Notes: generated from the sequence alone by a model not told the origin. Counted from the first letter of the stretch, positions 1 to 5,357 are shown. The stretch is 5,357 nt of DNA from an uncultured Romboutsia sp. (GCA_937907205.1 CALESE010000076.1:1-5357); one strand, 5' to 3'. Made by a program: numbers and translations.

Positions 1-31
1 TATGAACTATTTTTTTATATATTTTTATGTG

Positions 32-62
32 TTGCACTTAATATGATAATTTATCGTATAAT
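32..62 (+). promoter_or_regulatory. Candidate promoter with dyad in its spacer, upstream of the MATE remnant
   Basis: A -35-like TTGCAC (32-37) and a perfect -10 TATAAT (57-62) are separated by 19 nt, longer than the usual 17. An imperfect 19-nt dyad (41-59, centre at 50, 8 of 9 pairs matching, core GATAA-T-TTATC) lies across the spacer and touches the -10. Long spacers with a dyad between the two boxes are known for promoters activated by MerR-family regulators, some of which control drug efflux genes. That link is only an inference here. The AT-rich background makes chance boxes common. Confidence 0.4.
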
Positions 63-87
63 ATAAATAAATTATATAAAATTTAAA

Positions 88-264
88 ATGAGTGATAGGA
101 TGTCAAGCCCAGGTAATAATTTAGGAAAAGATAGTATAGGTAAATTGCTTTTTAAACTAGCTACACCTGCTATAATATGCTTTATAATATTTTATAAAAA
201 AACATTATCTGTTTTGGATAAAGAAGATAATAAATCTACCAATAAAAAGCCAATAAGAAATTAA
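88..264 (+). pseudogene. Internally deleted MATE-family efflux transporter remnant (58 codons)
   Basis: This open frame of 58 codons begins ATG and ends TAA. Residues 12-29 (LGKDSIGKLLFKLATPAI) match the way MATE multidrug/sodium antiporters of Clostridia typically begin, just before their first membrane helix. Full MATE proteins have about 450 residues and 12 helices. Here residues 31-37 (CFIIFYK) are hydrophobic, then a polar, lysine-rich tail (39-58) runs to the stop, as MATE C-termini often do. The simplest reading is an in-frame internal deletion joining the first helix to the tail. Neither ATG 88 nor ATG 100 has a convincing Shine-Dalgarno sequence, which argues for decay. Alternatives are a real single-helix small membrane protein or a chance frame. 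The MATE assignment of the N-terminus is by family resemblance; the tail assignment is inference. Confidence 0.5.
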
Positions 265-322
265 ATTATAATAGTTTATATGTAATATTATAAATAAGAA
301 GAAAATATGAAATATAATAAGG

Positions 323-345
323 TCATAAAAGCTATTAGCTTATGA
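323..345. repeat. Imperfect inverted repeat (hairpin) in intergenic region
   Basis: The left arm TCATAA-AA-GCT (323-333) pairs with the right arm AGCTTATGA (337-345), giving nine pairs with a two-A bulge and a three-base loop ATT. No T-run follows in either direction, so it is not a standard intrinsic terminator. It is the only notable structure in the otherwise featureless stretch 265-430 between the MATE remnant and the S1 gene promoter. It could be a decayed terminator or chance. Confidence 0.3.
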
Positions 346-439
346 TTGTAAAATAACATCAGATTCAATAAAGATAAAGGATAGGGTAAAAGTAATATTA
401 TAAAATAACACAATAAAGTGTAAGTATATAGGATATTAA

Positions 440-448
440 TGGTATAAT
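440..448 (+). promoter_or_regulatory. Extended -10 promoter for the S1-domain gene
   Basis: TGGTATAAT (440-448) is a perfect extended -10 element (TG-N-TATAAT). No good -35 box lies 16-18 nt upstream, as is common for extended -10 promoters. The predicted start of transcription near 455 gives a leader of about 34 nt that contains the ribosome binding site at 473-479. Confidence 0.55.
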
Positions 449-472
449 ATCTATATAAATTATATTTATATT

Positions 473-479
473 GAAAGGA
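473..479 (+). promoter_or_regulatory. Ribosome binding site deciding the S1-gene start at 489
   Basis: GAAAGGA lies 9 nt before ATG 489. The longer frame that opens at TTG 471 overlaps this Shine-Dalgarno sequence itself, and TTG 471 has no purine-rich element at a useful distance. ATG 489 is therefore the better start. Confidence 0.75.
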
Positions 480-488
480 TTAATAATC

Positions 489-1754
489 ATGACGAATAAT
501 TTATCTATGCAAGAATTACTAGAACAACAAGAACAAGAATTTAGCAATATAAAAGTTGGAAAAGTTGTAAATGGAAAAATATCTAGAATAACTAATGATG
601 AAGTTAATTTAGAGTTAAACTATGGGTTTGATGGAGTGATATCATATAATGAATTAAATCTTCCTAAAGGGAAATTTATAAGTGATGTATATAATATAGG
701 AGATGAAATAACAGCAGTAATAACAAAGGTTTATCACAAAGATGGTATAATACATTTATCTAAATTACAATTAGATGAAAAATTAGATTTAGCTTACTTA
801 GAAAAGGCTTTTAATGAACACAGAATAATAACTGTGAATATAGAAAAAAACATAGAAAGAGGCGTTTTTGCTACATATAATACTCAATCATTGTTTATAC
901 CTATATCTCAATTAGACACTAAGTTTGTTAATGATACATCTAATTATGTTGGTCTTAACTTAGAAGTTTATATAAAAGAATTTGATTTAAAGAAAAATAG
1001 AATTGTTGCCACTCATAGAGAAGTATTACAAGAGCGTATAGATATAGAAAGAGAAGAAAGAAGAGCTAGAATACAAGCAGAAAAAGAAGAAGCAAAGGCT
1101 AAAGCAAAAGCTGAGAAAGAAGCGTATAGGGCAAAGGTTAAAGCAGAAAAAGAAGCATTATTCAATTCTTTAGAAGTTGGACAAAAAAGAGAAGGTAAAG
1201 TAACTAAGATAATGCCTTATGGAGCATTTGTTGATATCGGAGGATTAGAAGGTTTAGTTCACTTAAATAACTTATCTTGGACAAGAGTAGAATCTGTTGA
1301 AGAAATGTTACAAGAAGGACAAGAAGTAGAAGTTTATGTATTAGATGTAGATAAAGATACTAGAAAGATAGCTTTAGCTTTAAAAGATATAAATAATGAT
1401 CCTTGGGATTTAATAAAAGAAGAAATAGAAGTTGATGATATAGTAACTGGTAAAGTAGTTAGAATAATAGAAAAAGGTGCTTTTGTTGAGATAAAAGAAG
1501 GTGTAGAAGCATTTTTACCGATATCAGAATTAAGTGAAGAAAGGGTAGTTAAAGTTACTAATATTGTTAATGTTGAAGATGAAGTTAATGTTATGGTGCT
1601 TGACTTTAATCCAAAGAATAGAAGAATGTTAGTATCTATAAAAGAAGCAAATAGAGAACCTGAAGAAGATTACTCAGAATTCTTAGAAGTAGAAGATTCT
1701 TTAGGAAGTCTTGGAGATTTATTTAAAGATAAATTTAAAGGATTAAAATTATAA
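489..1754 (+). CDS. Four-S1-domain RNA-binding protein, ribosomal protein S1-like
   Basis: The protein of 421 residues is predicted to bind single-stranded RNA through OB-fold S1 domains, in the cytoplasm and possibly on the ribosome or mRNA. Domains from ATG 489: S1-1 about residues 19-92, a divergent S1-2 about 104-174, S1-3 about 229-298 (signature GKVTKIMPYGAFVDIGG then GLVHLNNLSW), and S1-4 about 316-385 (GKVVRIIEKGAFVEI). An acidic tail ends in basic FKDKFKGLKL. The four-domain layout, including the D-PW motif closing domain 3, is that of Firmicutes S1-like proteins such as B. subtilis YpfD, which are shorter than the six-domain S1 of E. coli. Unusual here is a linker rich in Glu, Lys, Arg and Ala (about 183-226) between domains 2 and 3, predicted to be a long helix. 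It is transcribed from its own extended -10 promoter and followed by a hairpin. It may be named rpsA in related genomes, but whether it is a true ribosomal protein cannot be told from sequence. Confidence 0.93.
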   Translation: MTNNLSMQELLEQQEQEFSNIKVGKVVNGKISRITNDEVNLELNYGFDGVISYNELNLPKGKFISDVYNIGDEITAVITKVYHKDGIIHLSKLQLDEKLDLAYLEKAFNEHRIITVNIEKNIERGVFATYNTQSLFIPISQLDTKFVNDTSNYVGLNLEVYIKEFDLKKNRIVATHREVLQERIDIEREERRARIQAEKEEAKAKAKAEKEAYRAKVKAEKEALFNSLEVGQKREGKVTKIMPYGAFVDIGGLEGLVHLNNLSWTRVESVEEMLQEGQEVEVYVLDVDKDTRKIALALKDINNDPWDLIKEEIEVDDIVTGKVVRIIEKGAFVEIKEGVEAFLPISELSEERVVKVTNIVNVEDEVNVMVLDFNPKNRRMLVSIKEANREPEEDYSEFLEVEDSLGSLGDLFKDKFKGLKL

Positions 1755-1762
1755 AAACTTAA

Positions 1763-1804
1763 TTATAAAAATAAGCTGTATAATAATATGGCTTATTTTT
1801 ATAA
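1763..1804 (+). terminator. Terminator-like hairpin after the S1-domain gene
   Basis: The arms 1763-1776 and 1791-1804 pair perfectly over 14 bp around a 14-nt loop. The core is ATAAGC/GCTTAT and the T-run (1796-1800) forms the outer part of the right arm, with matching A's on the left. The stem has only two G-C pairs and the loop is large, so termination may be partial and some read-through into the PHP gene at 1833 is possible. Confidence 0.55.
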
Positions 1805-1818
1805 AATTTTATTACAAT

Positions 1819-1825
1819 AAAGGAG
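1819..1825 (+). promoter_or_regulatory. Strong ribosome binding site for the PHP phosphatase
   Basis: AAAGGAG lies 7 nt before ATG 1833, which is near-optimal spacing and fixes the start. No convincing promoter is visible in the 78-nt gap after the S1 gene. A TATAAT at 1779-1784 lies in the hairpin loop but has no -35 partner. Confidence 0.75.
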
Positions 1826-1832
1826 TAGAAAT

Positions 1833-2543
1833 ATGAAAGCTATAATAGATTTACATACACATACAATTATAAGTGGACATGCTTATAGCACTGTTCAAGA
1901 AAATATTGAAGCCGCAAAAAAAGCTGGATTAAAGTATTTAGGAATGTCAGAACATGCTCCAAGTATGCCTGGTGGGCCACATCCATTTTATTTTCAAAAT
2001 ATATATGTAATACCAAAAGAAGTAGATGGACTTAGAATACTTAGAGGTATAGAAGCTAATATTATAGATTTTGATGGAAATATAGATGTAACAGAGGAAA
2101 TGGCTATTCATTTAGATTATATGATAGCTAGCCTCCACACACCATGTTTAAAAGGTGGTACTAAATACGAAAATACAAATGCATATTTAAAAGTGATGGA
2201 TAATCCAAAAGTTAAGATAATTGGACATCCTGATGATAGTCGGTTTGTATTTGATAAAGAAGCTATAATAAAAAAGGCGAAGGAAAAAAATATACTTTTA
2301 GAAATTAATAATTCTTCTTTAAAACCTGATTCATTTAGACAAGGTTCAAGGGAAAATATAATAGAATTATTAAACTTGTGTAAAAAATACAATGCTAGAG
2401 TAGTCCTAGGTAGCGATGCACATATATCGTATGATATAGGTAAATTTACTTATAATAGTAAAATAATAGAAGAGGTAAACTTTCCAAAAGAATTAGTTAT
2501 AAATTACTATGAAGAGCAAATAAAAGAATTTTTTGATTTATAA
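1833..2543 (+). CDS. PHP-domain metal-dependent phosphatase, YcdX type
   Basis: This 236-residue protein matches the usual length (about 240) of the YcdX family of PHP phosphatases, which hydrolyse phosphate monoesters using a trinuclear metal site and act in the cytoplasm. All nine ligand positions expected from E. coli YcdX are visible: His8 and His10 (DLHTHT), His16 (GHAYST), His41 (MSEHAP), Glu74 (RGIEANI), His102 (ASLHTP), His132 (IIGHPD), and Asp195 and His197 (LGSDAH). The LEINNSS segment (156-162) is also characteristic of this family. It is therefore more likely a YcdX relative than a true histidinol phosphatase (HisK/HisJ), although automatic annotation often uses that name; no histidine-biosynthesis genes are nearby. 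Its physiological substrate is not well established. It follows the S1 gene on the same strand and ends at a strong bidirectional terminator. Confidence 0.92.
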   Translation: MKAIIDLHTHTIISGHAYSTVQENIEAAKKAGLKYLGMSEHAPSMPGGPHPFYFQNIYVIPKEVDGLRILRGIEANIIDFDGNIDVTEEMAIHLDYMIASLHTPCLKGGTKYENTNAYLKVMDNPKVKIIGHPDDSRFVFDKEAIIKKAKEKNILLEINNSSLKPDSFRQGSRENIIELLNLCKKYNARVVLGSDAHISYDIGKFTYNSKIIEEVNFPKELVINYYEEQIKEFFDL

Positions 2544-2578
2544 AAATTAATGAATAAAAGAAGAGTTAGACTTAGAAT

Positions 2579-2626
2579 ATCTATAAATAAAAGATACTCA
2601 TGCGAGTATCTTTTTTATTTATAGAT
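2579..2626. terminator. Bidirectional intrinsic terminator between convergent genes
   Basis: The inner stem AAAAGATACTC (2589-2599) and GAGTATCTTTT (2604-2614) pairs over 11 bp around the tetraloop ATGC and runs into T's at 2611-2616. The outer arms 2579-2588 and 2617-2626 add ten further perfect pairs, with two T's (2615-2616) bulged. A's on the left arm make it work for both strands. It should stop the phosphatase gene reading right and the transporter gene reading left. Confidence 0.88.
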
Positions 2627-2639
2627 TAAAGTTTTAAAA

Positions 2640-3929
2640 TTAAGCAACTTCTTTTTCTAATTTAGCTTTTCTTTCTTTATTTAATTTATTCATACCTATA
2701 GATGCGAATATTAATGAAGCATAGCATATAACTATGAATACTAATATTACAGACCAAGCCATTTCATAGCTGAACTTATCAACTAAGAATCCAAATACTG
2801 CTGAACCGGCAGCAAATCCTACAGCAAAGAATATTTGAACAGTACCTAATATAGTACCAAAGTCTTTTTGTCCAAAGAATGAACCTGTAAGTATAGAAGG
2901 TCCCATCATGTAAGCAAATACTGATAAACCTTTTAATGCAGCAAATACGAATGCTAATTGTGGAATATGTCCTGAGGACATTAAAGCAACACAAGAAACG
3001 AATGCTAACACAGATGCAACCATAAGACCTTTAGTAACACCTAATTTATCGAATATTATACCACCAAATAAGTTTCCACCTAAAGAGAATAAAGCAAATA
3101 TAGATCCAACATAACCAACTATTGAATGATCTATAGCTAAGTGAACTTTTAAGTAAGCTGGGTATTGAACTGCTAAAGCAGATACATACATACCTAAGAA
3201 GAATAAACCAAGTCCAAATAACCAGAAGAATTTAAGGTTTTTAGCTTCGTTGAAAGTATATCCCCAATCAACTGTAGTAGTTTCTTTAGAAGTATTTTCT
3301 TTATTTTCTTCTTTCTTAGTTCCTTTAACTATTTCACTATCATTTTTAGGCATTCTTAAGAATAATAAAGTTATAGGAATACCAACTGCTAATGATAAAG
3401 CTCCGAATATTAAATAAGATTTACTAGAACCGTTAGCTGCTAATGAAGAAGCTACTAATGATTGTAAGAATATATTACCGATAGATCCACCAGCGAAAGC
3501 AAGACCCATAGCTTTACCTTTAGATAACTCATCGAACCATCCATTTATTAAAAGAGGTACCCCGATTGAAGATATAGCAGCTGTACCAACTTGAACAATT
3601 CCAGCAACTAAGTAGAATTGCCATAACTCTGTACACATAGAGAATGCTAAGAATCCACCACCAGAAAGTATACATCCAGCTAAGAACATAATTTTTGTAT
3701 TTATCTTATTGAATAACATACCTATTATAGGTGAAGCTATAGCAGATACTACAGTACCTAATGTAAATATAAGAGAGAATCCAGCAAGTGTGAATCCATG
3801 TTCTTGTACAACGTAACTTACGAATTGAGGTTGTATGTTAGATGCAACACCAAATGGTATAGCTTGTATAAGCATACATGCAACAACGATAAGCCAGCCA
3901 GTTGCGAATTTTTTATTGTTATTACTCAT
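2640..3929 (-). CDS. MFS transporter of the OFA (oxalate/formate antiporter-like) group, possibly a bile-salt carrier
   Basis: The 429-residue inner-membrane carrier shows 12 predicted helices from the start at 3929: about 11-30, 48-68, 79-97, 102-124, 140-162, 170-191, then a charged cytoplasmic loop (192-230), and 233-253, 268-290, 299-318, 322-345, 357-382, 390-412. The loop after helix 2 (GMLFNKINTK) resembles MFS motif A, and the helix 8-9 loop (GGIIFDKLG) repeats it. Overall shape and the GLAFAGGSIGN segment fit the OFA family. Helices 8 and 11 show no basic residue where OxlT has its substrate-binding Arg and Lys, so oxalate is unlikely. The N-terminal region (IQAIPFGVASNIQPQF) recalls proteins named conjugated bile salt transporters, but this is a memory-based suggestion. 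ATG 3929 is preferred over ATG 3983 because GGAG (3944-3941) precedes it by 11 nt. Phe codons are mostly TTC, unlike the neighbouring genes, suggesting strong expression. Confidence 0.9.
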   Translation of the reverse strand: MSNNNKKFATGWLIVVACMLIQAIPFGVASNIQPQFVSYVVQEHGFTLAGFSLIFTLGTVVSAIASPIIGMLFNKINTKIMFLAGCILSGGGFLAFSMCTELWQFYLVAGIVQVGTAAISSIGVPLLINGWFDELSKGKAMGLAFAGGSIGNIFLQSLVASSLAANGSSKSYLIFGALSLAVGIPITLLFLRMPKNDSEIVKGTKKEENKENTSKETTTVDWGYTFNEAKNLKFFWLFGLGLFFLGMYVSALAVQYPAYLKVHLAIDHSIVGYVGSIFALFSLGGNLFGGIIFDKLGVTKGLMVASVLAFVSCVALMSSGHIPQLAFVFAALKGLSVFAYMMGPSILTGSFFGQKDFGTILGTVQIFFAVGFAAGSAVFGFLVDKFSYEMAWSVILVFIVICYASLIFASIGMNKLNKERKAKLEKEVA

Positions 3930-3940
3930 CTTAATAATTT

Positions 3941-3947
3941 CTCCTTT
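3941..3947 (-). promoter_or_regulatory. Ribosome binding site deciding the transporter start at 3929
   Basis: On the minus strand AAAGGAG lies 11 nt upstream of ATG 3929, within a run of A's. The frame stays open to an ATG at 3983, but that would add an 18-residue polar extension covering this site and has no comparable Shine-Dalgarno sequence. Confidence 0.7.
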
Positions 3948-3981
3948 TTTTGTTTTTAAATAATTTGTAAAATAGGCACTC

Positions 3982-4003
3982 AACTTAATTAAAACTTAAT
4001 TAA
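3982..4003. repeat. Tandem 11-bp repeat carrying TTAATTAA palindromes
   Basis: AACTTAATTAA occurs twice in a row (3982-3992 and 3993-4003). Each copy contains the 8-bp palindrome TTAATTAA (3985-3992 and 3996-4003), so the palindromes lie on the same face of the helix, one turn apart. The pair sits 53-74 bp upstream of the transporter start, where promoter or operator elements would be expected. No convincing -35/-10 pair could be assigned for the transporter. A regulator site is possible, but the base composition makes chance plausible. Confidence 0.45.
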
Positions 4004-4125
4004 AAAAAGAAATAATCTACTGCATAATAGGATAACATAGTATTAAAGGATAAAAAAAGGGAAGAAAAATGAATAAAAATGAAAATTGAGTCAATAAAAA
4101 TCAAATAAAATAATATAAATTCAAA

Positions 4126-4154
4126 TTGGTTAATTATAATAAACAATATATAAT
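4126..4154 (+). promoter_or_regulatory. Candidate promoter for the helix-turn-helix gene
   Basis: TTGGTT (4126-4131) and a perfect TATAAT (4149-4154) are spaced by 17 nt. Transcription would begin near 4161, leaving a leader of about 24 nt before the first Shine-Dalgarno copy. Two other TATAAT hexamers (4135-4140 and 4160-4165) lie close by without as good a -35 partner. Confidence 0.5.
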
Positions 4155-4180
4155 GATAATATAATTTAAAATTCCTTTAT

Positions 4181-4221
4181 AAATAGGAGGGAATTTGGTG
4201 GAAATAGGAGGGAAAATTTTG
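4181..4221 (+). promoter_or_regulatory. Duplicated translation-initiation unit (two RBS plus start pairs in frame)
   Basis: The 13-mer AAATAGGAGGGAA occurs at 4181-4193 and again at 4202-4214, 21 nt (seven codons) apart. Each copy places AGGAGG exactly 7 nt before a non-ATG start: GTG 4198 and TTG 4219. Both starts are in the same frame; an in-frame TAA at 4180-4182 blocks any longer form. The 20-nt units agree at 16 positions, suggesting a short tandem duplication. Either or both starts may be used. Confidence 0.7.
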
Positions 4222-5357
4222 AATAATACGACATTTGGTCAGTTAATAGAAAAGCTACTATATTTGACTAATCAGAAAAAGGGAACTTTAGCAAAAGAAT
4301 TAGGATATGATATTTCATACATTAGTAAGTGGATTAATACAAAGAATTTACCTAGTCAAAAGAATATAAATCAAGTATGCAAAGTAACAGCTCAGTTTAT
4401 AGTAAGGTCATTAAATGATGGTACAAGACAAGAATTCTTAGATTACTTTGAACTAAATGATGATATTTATAATGATGAAGATATAAAAAGATATATTGAA
4501 AGAGGTTTAAAAGAATCTTATACAGTAACTGCTGAAATGAAAAATATGAGTATATATAGGGATACTTACTCAGAGGAACATAGCAATAGTGTTACTCATA
4601 TAAATCCAAGTCTTAGAAAAGCATATTTAAATAATGATGCAGAAGTATTTTTTAAGAAGAATGGAAAATTAGATATTATAATTTCCGCAAACTTATACAA
4701 CCTAAATAAAGATGATAAAAAGGCTATATCACTAATGAAAAAAACATTTCATAACATGGAACCAAATAAAGCCATTAGAATAAGATTTCTAATGGGATTT
4801 GATAGAAATTCTAAGGATATTATATATAATACAATACTAGTTATAAATATGGCAACTACATATCCAGATATAGACTTTAAGGTATATAATTGCGAAGTAG
4901 ATCCTAATGCAATAATATCTGTAATTAAAGATAATACATTCCATAGTGCAGTATTTGCAAAGGATAAGAGATGTTTATTTACAACTATGTCTAAAGAAAA
5001 AAATGTAGTGGATGAAATGTATTATAGTTTAAGTGATATGTTAAGAAATCAAGGTGTTAAGGTTTTTGAAGAAATCGAGCCATTAAAAATGATAAAGAAC
5101 CAAAAATATATTCAGTATACTATGGGAAGTGATTTAAGATGGCTTATAGGATCTATAAATGAATTACTTATGCCTGAAGATTTATTTATGGAAATAGGAA
5201 AAATGGCATTTGGAGATAATTTAGAAATAATGGATGAATTGCAAAAGATAAATTTATTTCTTCAAAATGTAACATATACATCAAATCTAAAGATACTTAT
5301 TTATGAATCGGAGTTAAAGAGATATATATCAACAGGTGAGCTAAGGTTTTTTAATAT
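4198..5357 (+). CDS. Helix-turn-helix protein with long uncharacterised C-terminal region (partial, cut by window edge)
   Basis: The frame is open without a stop from GTG 4198 (or TTG 4219) to the right edge, at least 386 codons. Residues about 27-53 (GTG numbering; core LAKELGYDISYISKWI) form a phage-repressor/XRE-like helix-turn-helix with a typical recognition-helix pattern and a trailing NLPS, so it likely binds DNA. After a polar region (about 80-150), residues 161-270 hold alternating beta-like strands and helices (IISANLYNL, IRIRFLMGF, HSAVFAKDKRCLFTT). The last of these loosely resembles half of a phospholipase-D-like fold as found in some regulators; this is weak. A further mixed segment with LKILIYESELKRYI lies at about 364-377. 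I do not recognise the C-terminal family. It is divergent from the MFS transporter gene, so regulation of that gene, of itself, or both is plausible but unproven. Codons are AT-ending like the S1 and phosphatase genes. Confidence 0.85.
   Translation, partial: MEIGGKILNNTTFGQLIEKLLYLTNQKKGTLAKELGYDISYISKWINTKNLPSQKNINQVCKVTAQFIVRSLNDGTRQEFLDYFELNDDIYNDEDIKRYIERGLKESYTVTAEMKNMSIYRDTYSEEHSNSVTHINPSLRKAYLNNDAEVFFKKNGKLDIIISANLYNLNKDDKKAISLMKKTFHNMEPNKAIRIRFLMGFDRNSKDIIYNTILVINMATTYPDIDFKVYNCEVDPNAIISVIKDNTFHSAVFAKDKRCLFTTMSKEKNVVDEMYYSLSDMLRNQGVKVFEEIEPLKMIKNQKYIQYTMGSDLRWLIGSINELLMPEDLFMEIGKMAFGDNLEIMDELQKINLFLQNVTYTSNLKILIYESELKRYISTGELRFFN

Noticed and set aside
282..404. Direct repeat of GTAATATTATAAA (282-294 and 392-404)
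   Set aside because: Both copies are almost pure A/T in very AT-rich intergenic DNA, with no flanking similarity, so chance is the better explanation.
471..488. TTG 471 as the start of the S1-domain protein
   Set aside because: It would place the Shine-Dalgarno sequence inside the coding region, and it has no ribosome site of its own; ATG 489 is well placed.
1779..1784. TATAAT in the loop of the hairpin after the S1 gene as a promoter for the phosphatase
   Set aside because: No -35-like hexamer lies at 16-18 nt upstream, and the sequence falls in an AT-rich loop.
2117..2392. A 91-codon open frame on the minus strand inside the phosphatase gene
   Set aside because: It lies wholly within a gene whose nine metal ligands are intact, lacks a ribosome binding site, and its composition is that of a reverse-strand shadow.
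2779..2994. A 71-codon minus-strand frame inside the transporter gene
   Set aside because: It is an alternate-frame reading of the transporter, cysteine- and isoleucine-rich with no family resemblance.
3930..3983. ATG 3983 as the transporter start, adding 18 residues
   Set aside because: The extension is polar, covers the good ribosome site at 3941-3947, and lacks its own; 3929 fits the usual MFS N-terminus.
3955..3983. TTGAGT (3983-3978, minus strand) with a downstream AT-rich hexamer as the transporter promoter
   Set aside because: At 17-nt spacing the -10 would be TTTAAA, and other spacings are no better; too weak to annotate.
4069..4089. Six-codon open frame (MNKNEN) as a possible leader peptide
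   Set aside because: It lies upstream of the best promoter for the helix-turn-helix gene, has only a weak GGGA element, and is too short to support.

Overview
The window is strongly AT-rich, uses ATA, AGA and TTA codons heavily, and carries AGGAGG-type ribosome binding sites. Together with the protein families present, this points to a low-GC Gram-positive anaerobe of the Clostridia, most likely of the Peptostreptococcaceae type (Romboutsia, Paraclostridium or Clostridioides relatives). That placement is an inference; there is no rRNA or other marker to settle it.

Layout, left to right. Positions 1-264 hold a promoter-like segment followed by a 58-codon reading frame. It starts like a MATE-family drug/sodium antiporter and jumps almost at once to what looks like a C-terminal tail, so it is probably an internally deleted MATE gene. 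Positions 265-470 contain no gene, only one imperfect hairpin and an extended -10 promoter for the next gene. Positions 489-1754 (+) encode a four-S1-domain RNA-binding protein related to ribosomal protein S1, with a long charged helical linker between domains 2 and 3. A weak terminator-like hairpin follows. Positions 1833-2543 (+) encode a PHP-fold metal-dependent phosphatase of the YcdX type with all nine expected metal ligands. A strong, long-stemmed bidirectional terminator (2579-2626) separates it from the convergent gene at 2640-3929 (-), a 12-helix major facilitator of the OFA (oxalate/formate antiporter-like) group. This is possibly a conjugated-bile-salt type carrier. Its codon use (TTC for Phe) differs from all its neighbours.

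Divergent from the transporter, across a roughly 0.27 kb AT-rich intergenic region, a gene begins at 4198 (+) and runs off the right edge. It has an N-terminal helix-turn-helix and a long C-terminal region of unknown function. Its translation start is a near-duplicated unit: two copies of the same Shine-Dalgarno segment 21 nt apart and in frame, one serving a GTG and the other a TTG codon. The divergent arrangement with the transporter makes it a plausible local regulator.

How the genes fit together: the S1 protein and phosphatase look like chromosomal housekeeping genes read in the same direction but probably as separate units. The transporter and the helix-turn-helix gene form a possible transporter/regulator pair. 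I saw no CRISPR array, insertion sequence, tRNA or rRNA, and no clear case for an entirely new system. The most notable items are the duplicated start site, the truncated MATE frame with its dyad-bearing promoter, and the uncharacterised C-terminal region of the regulator.
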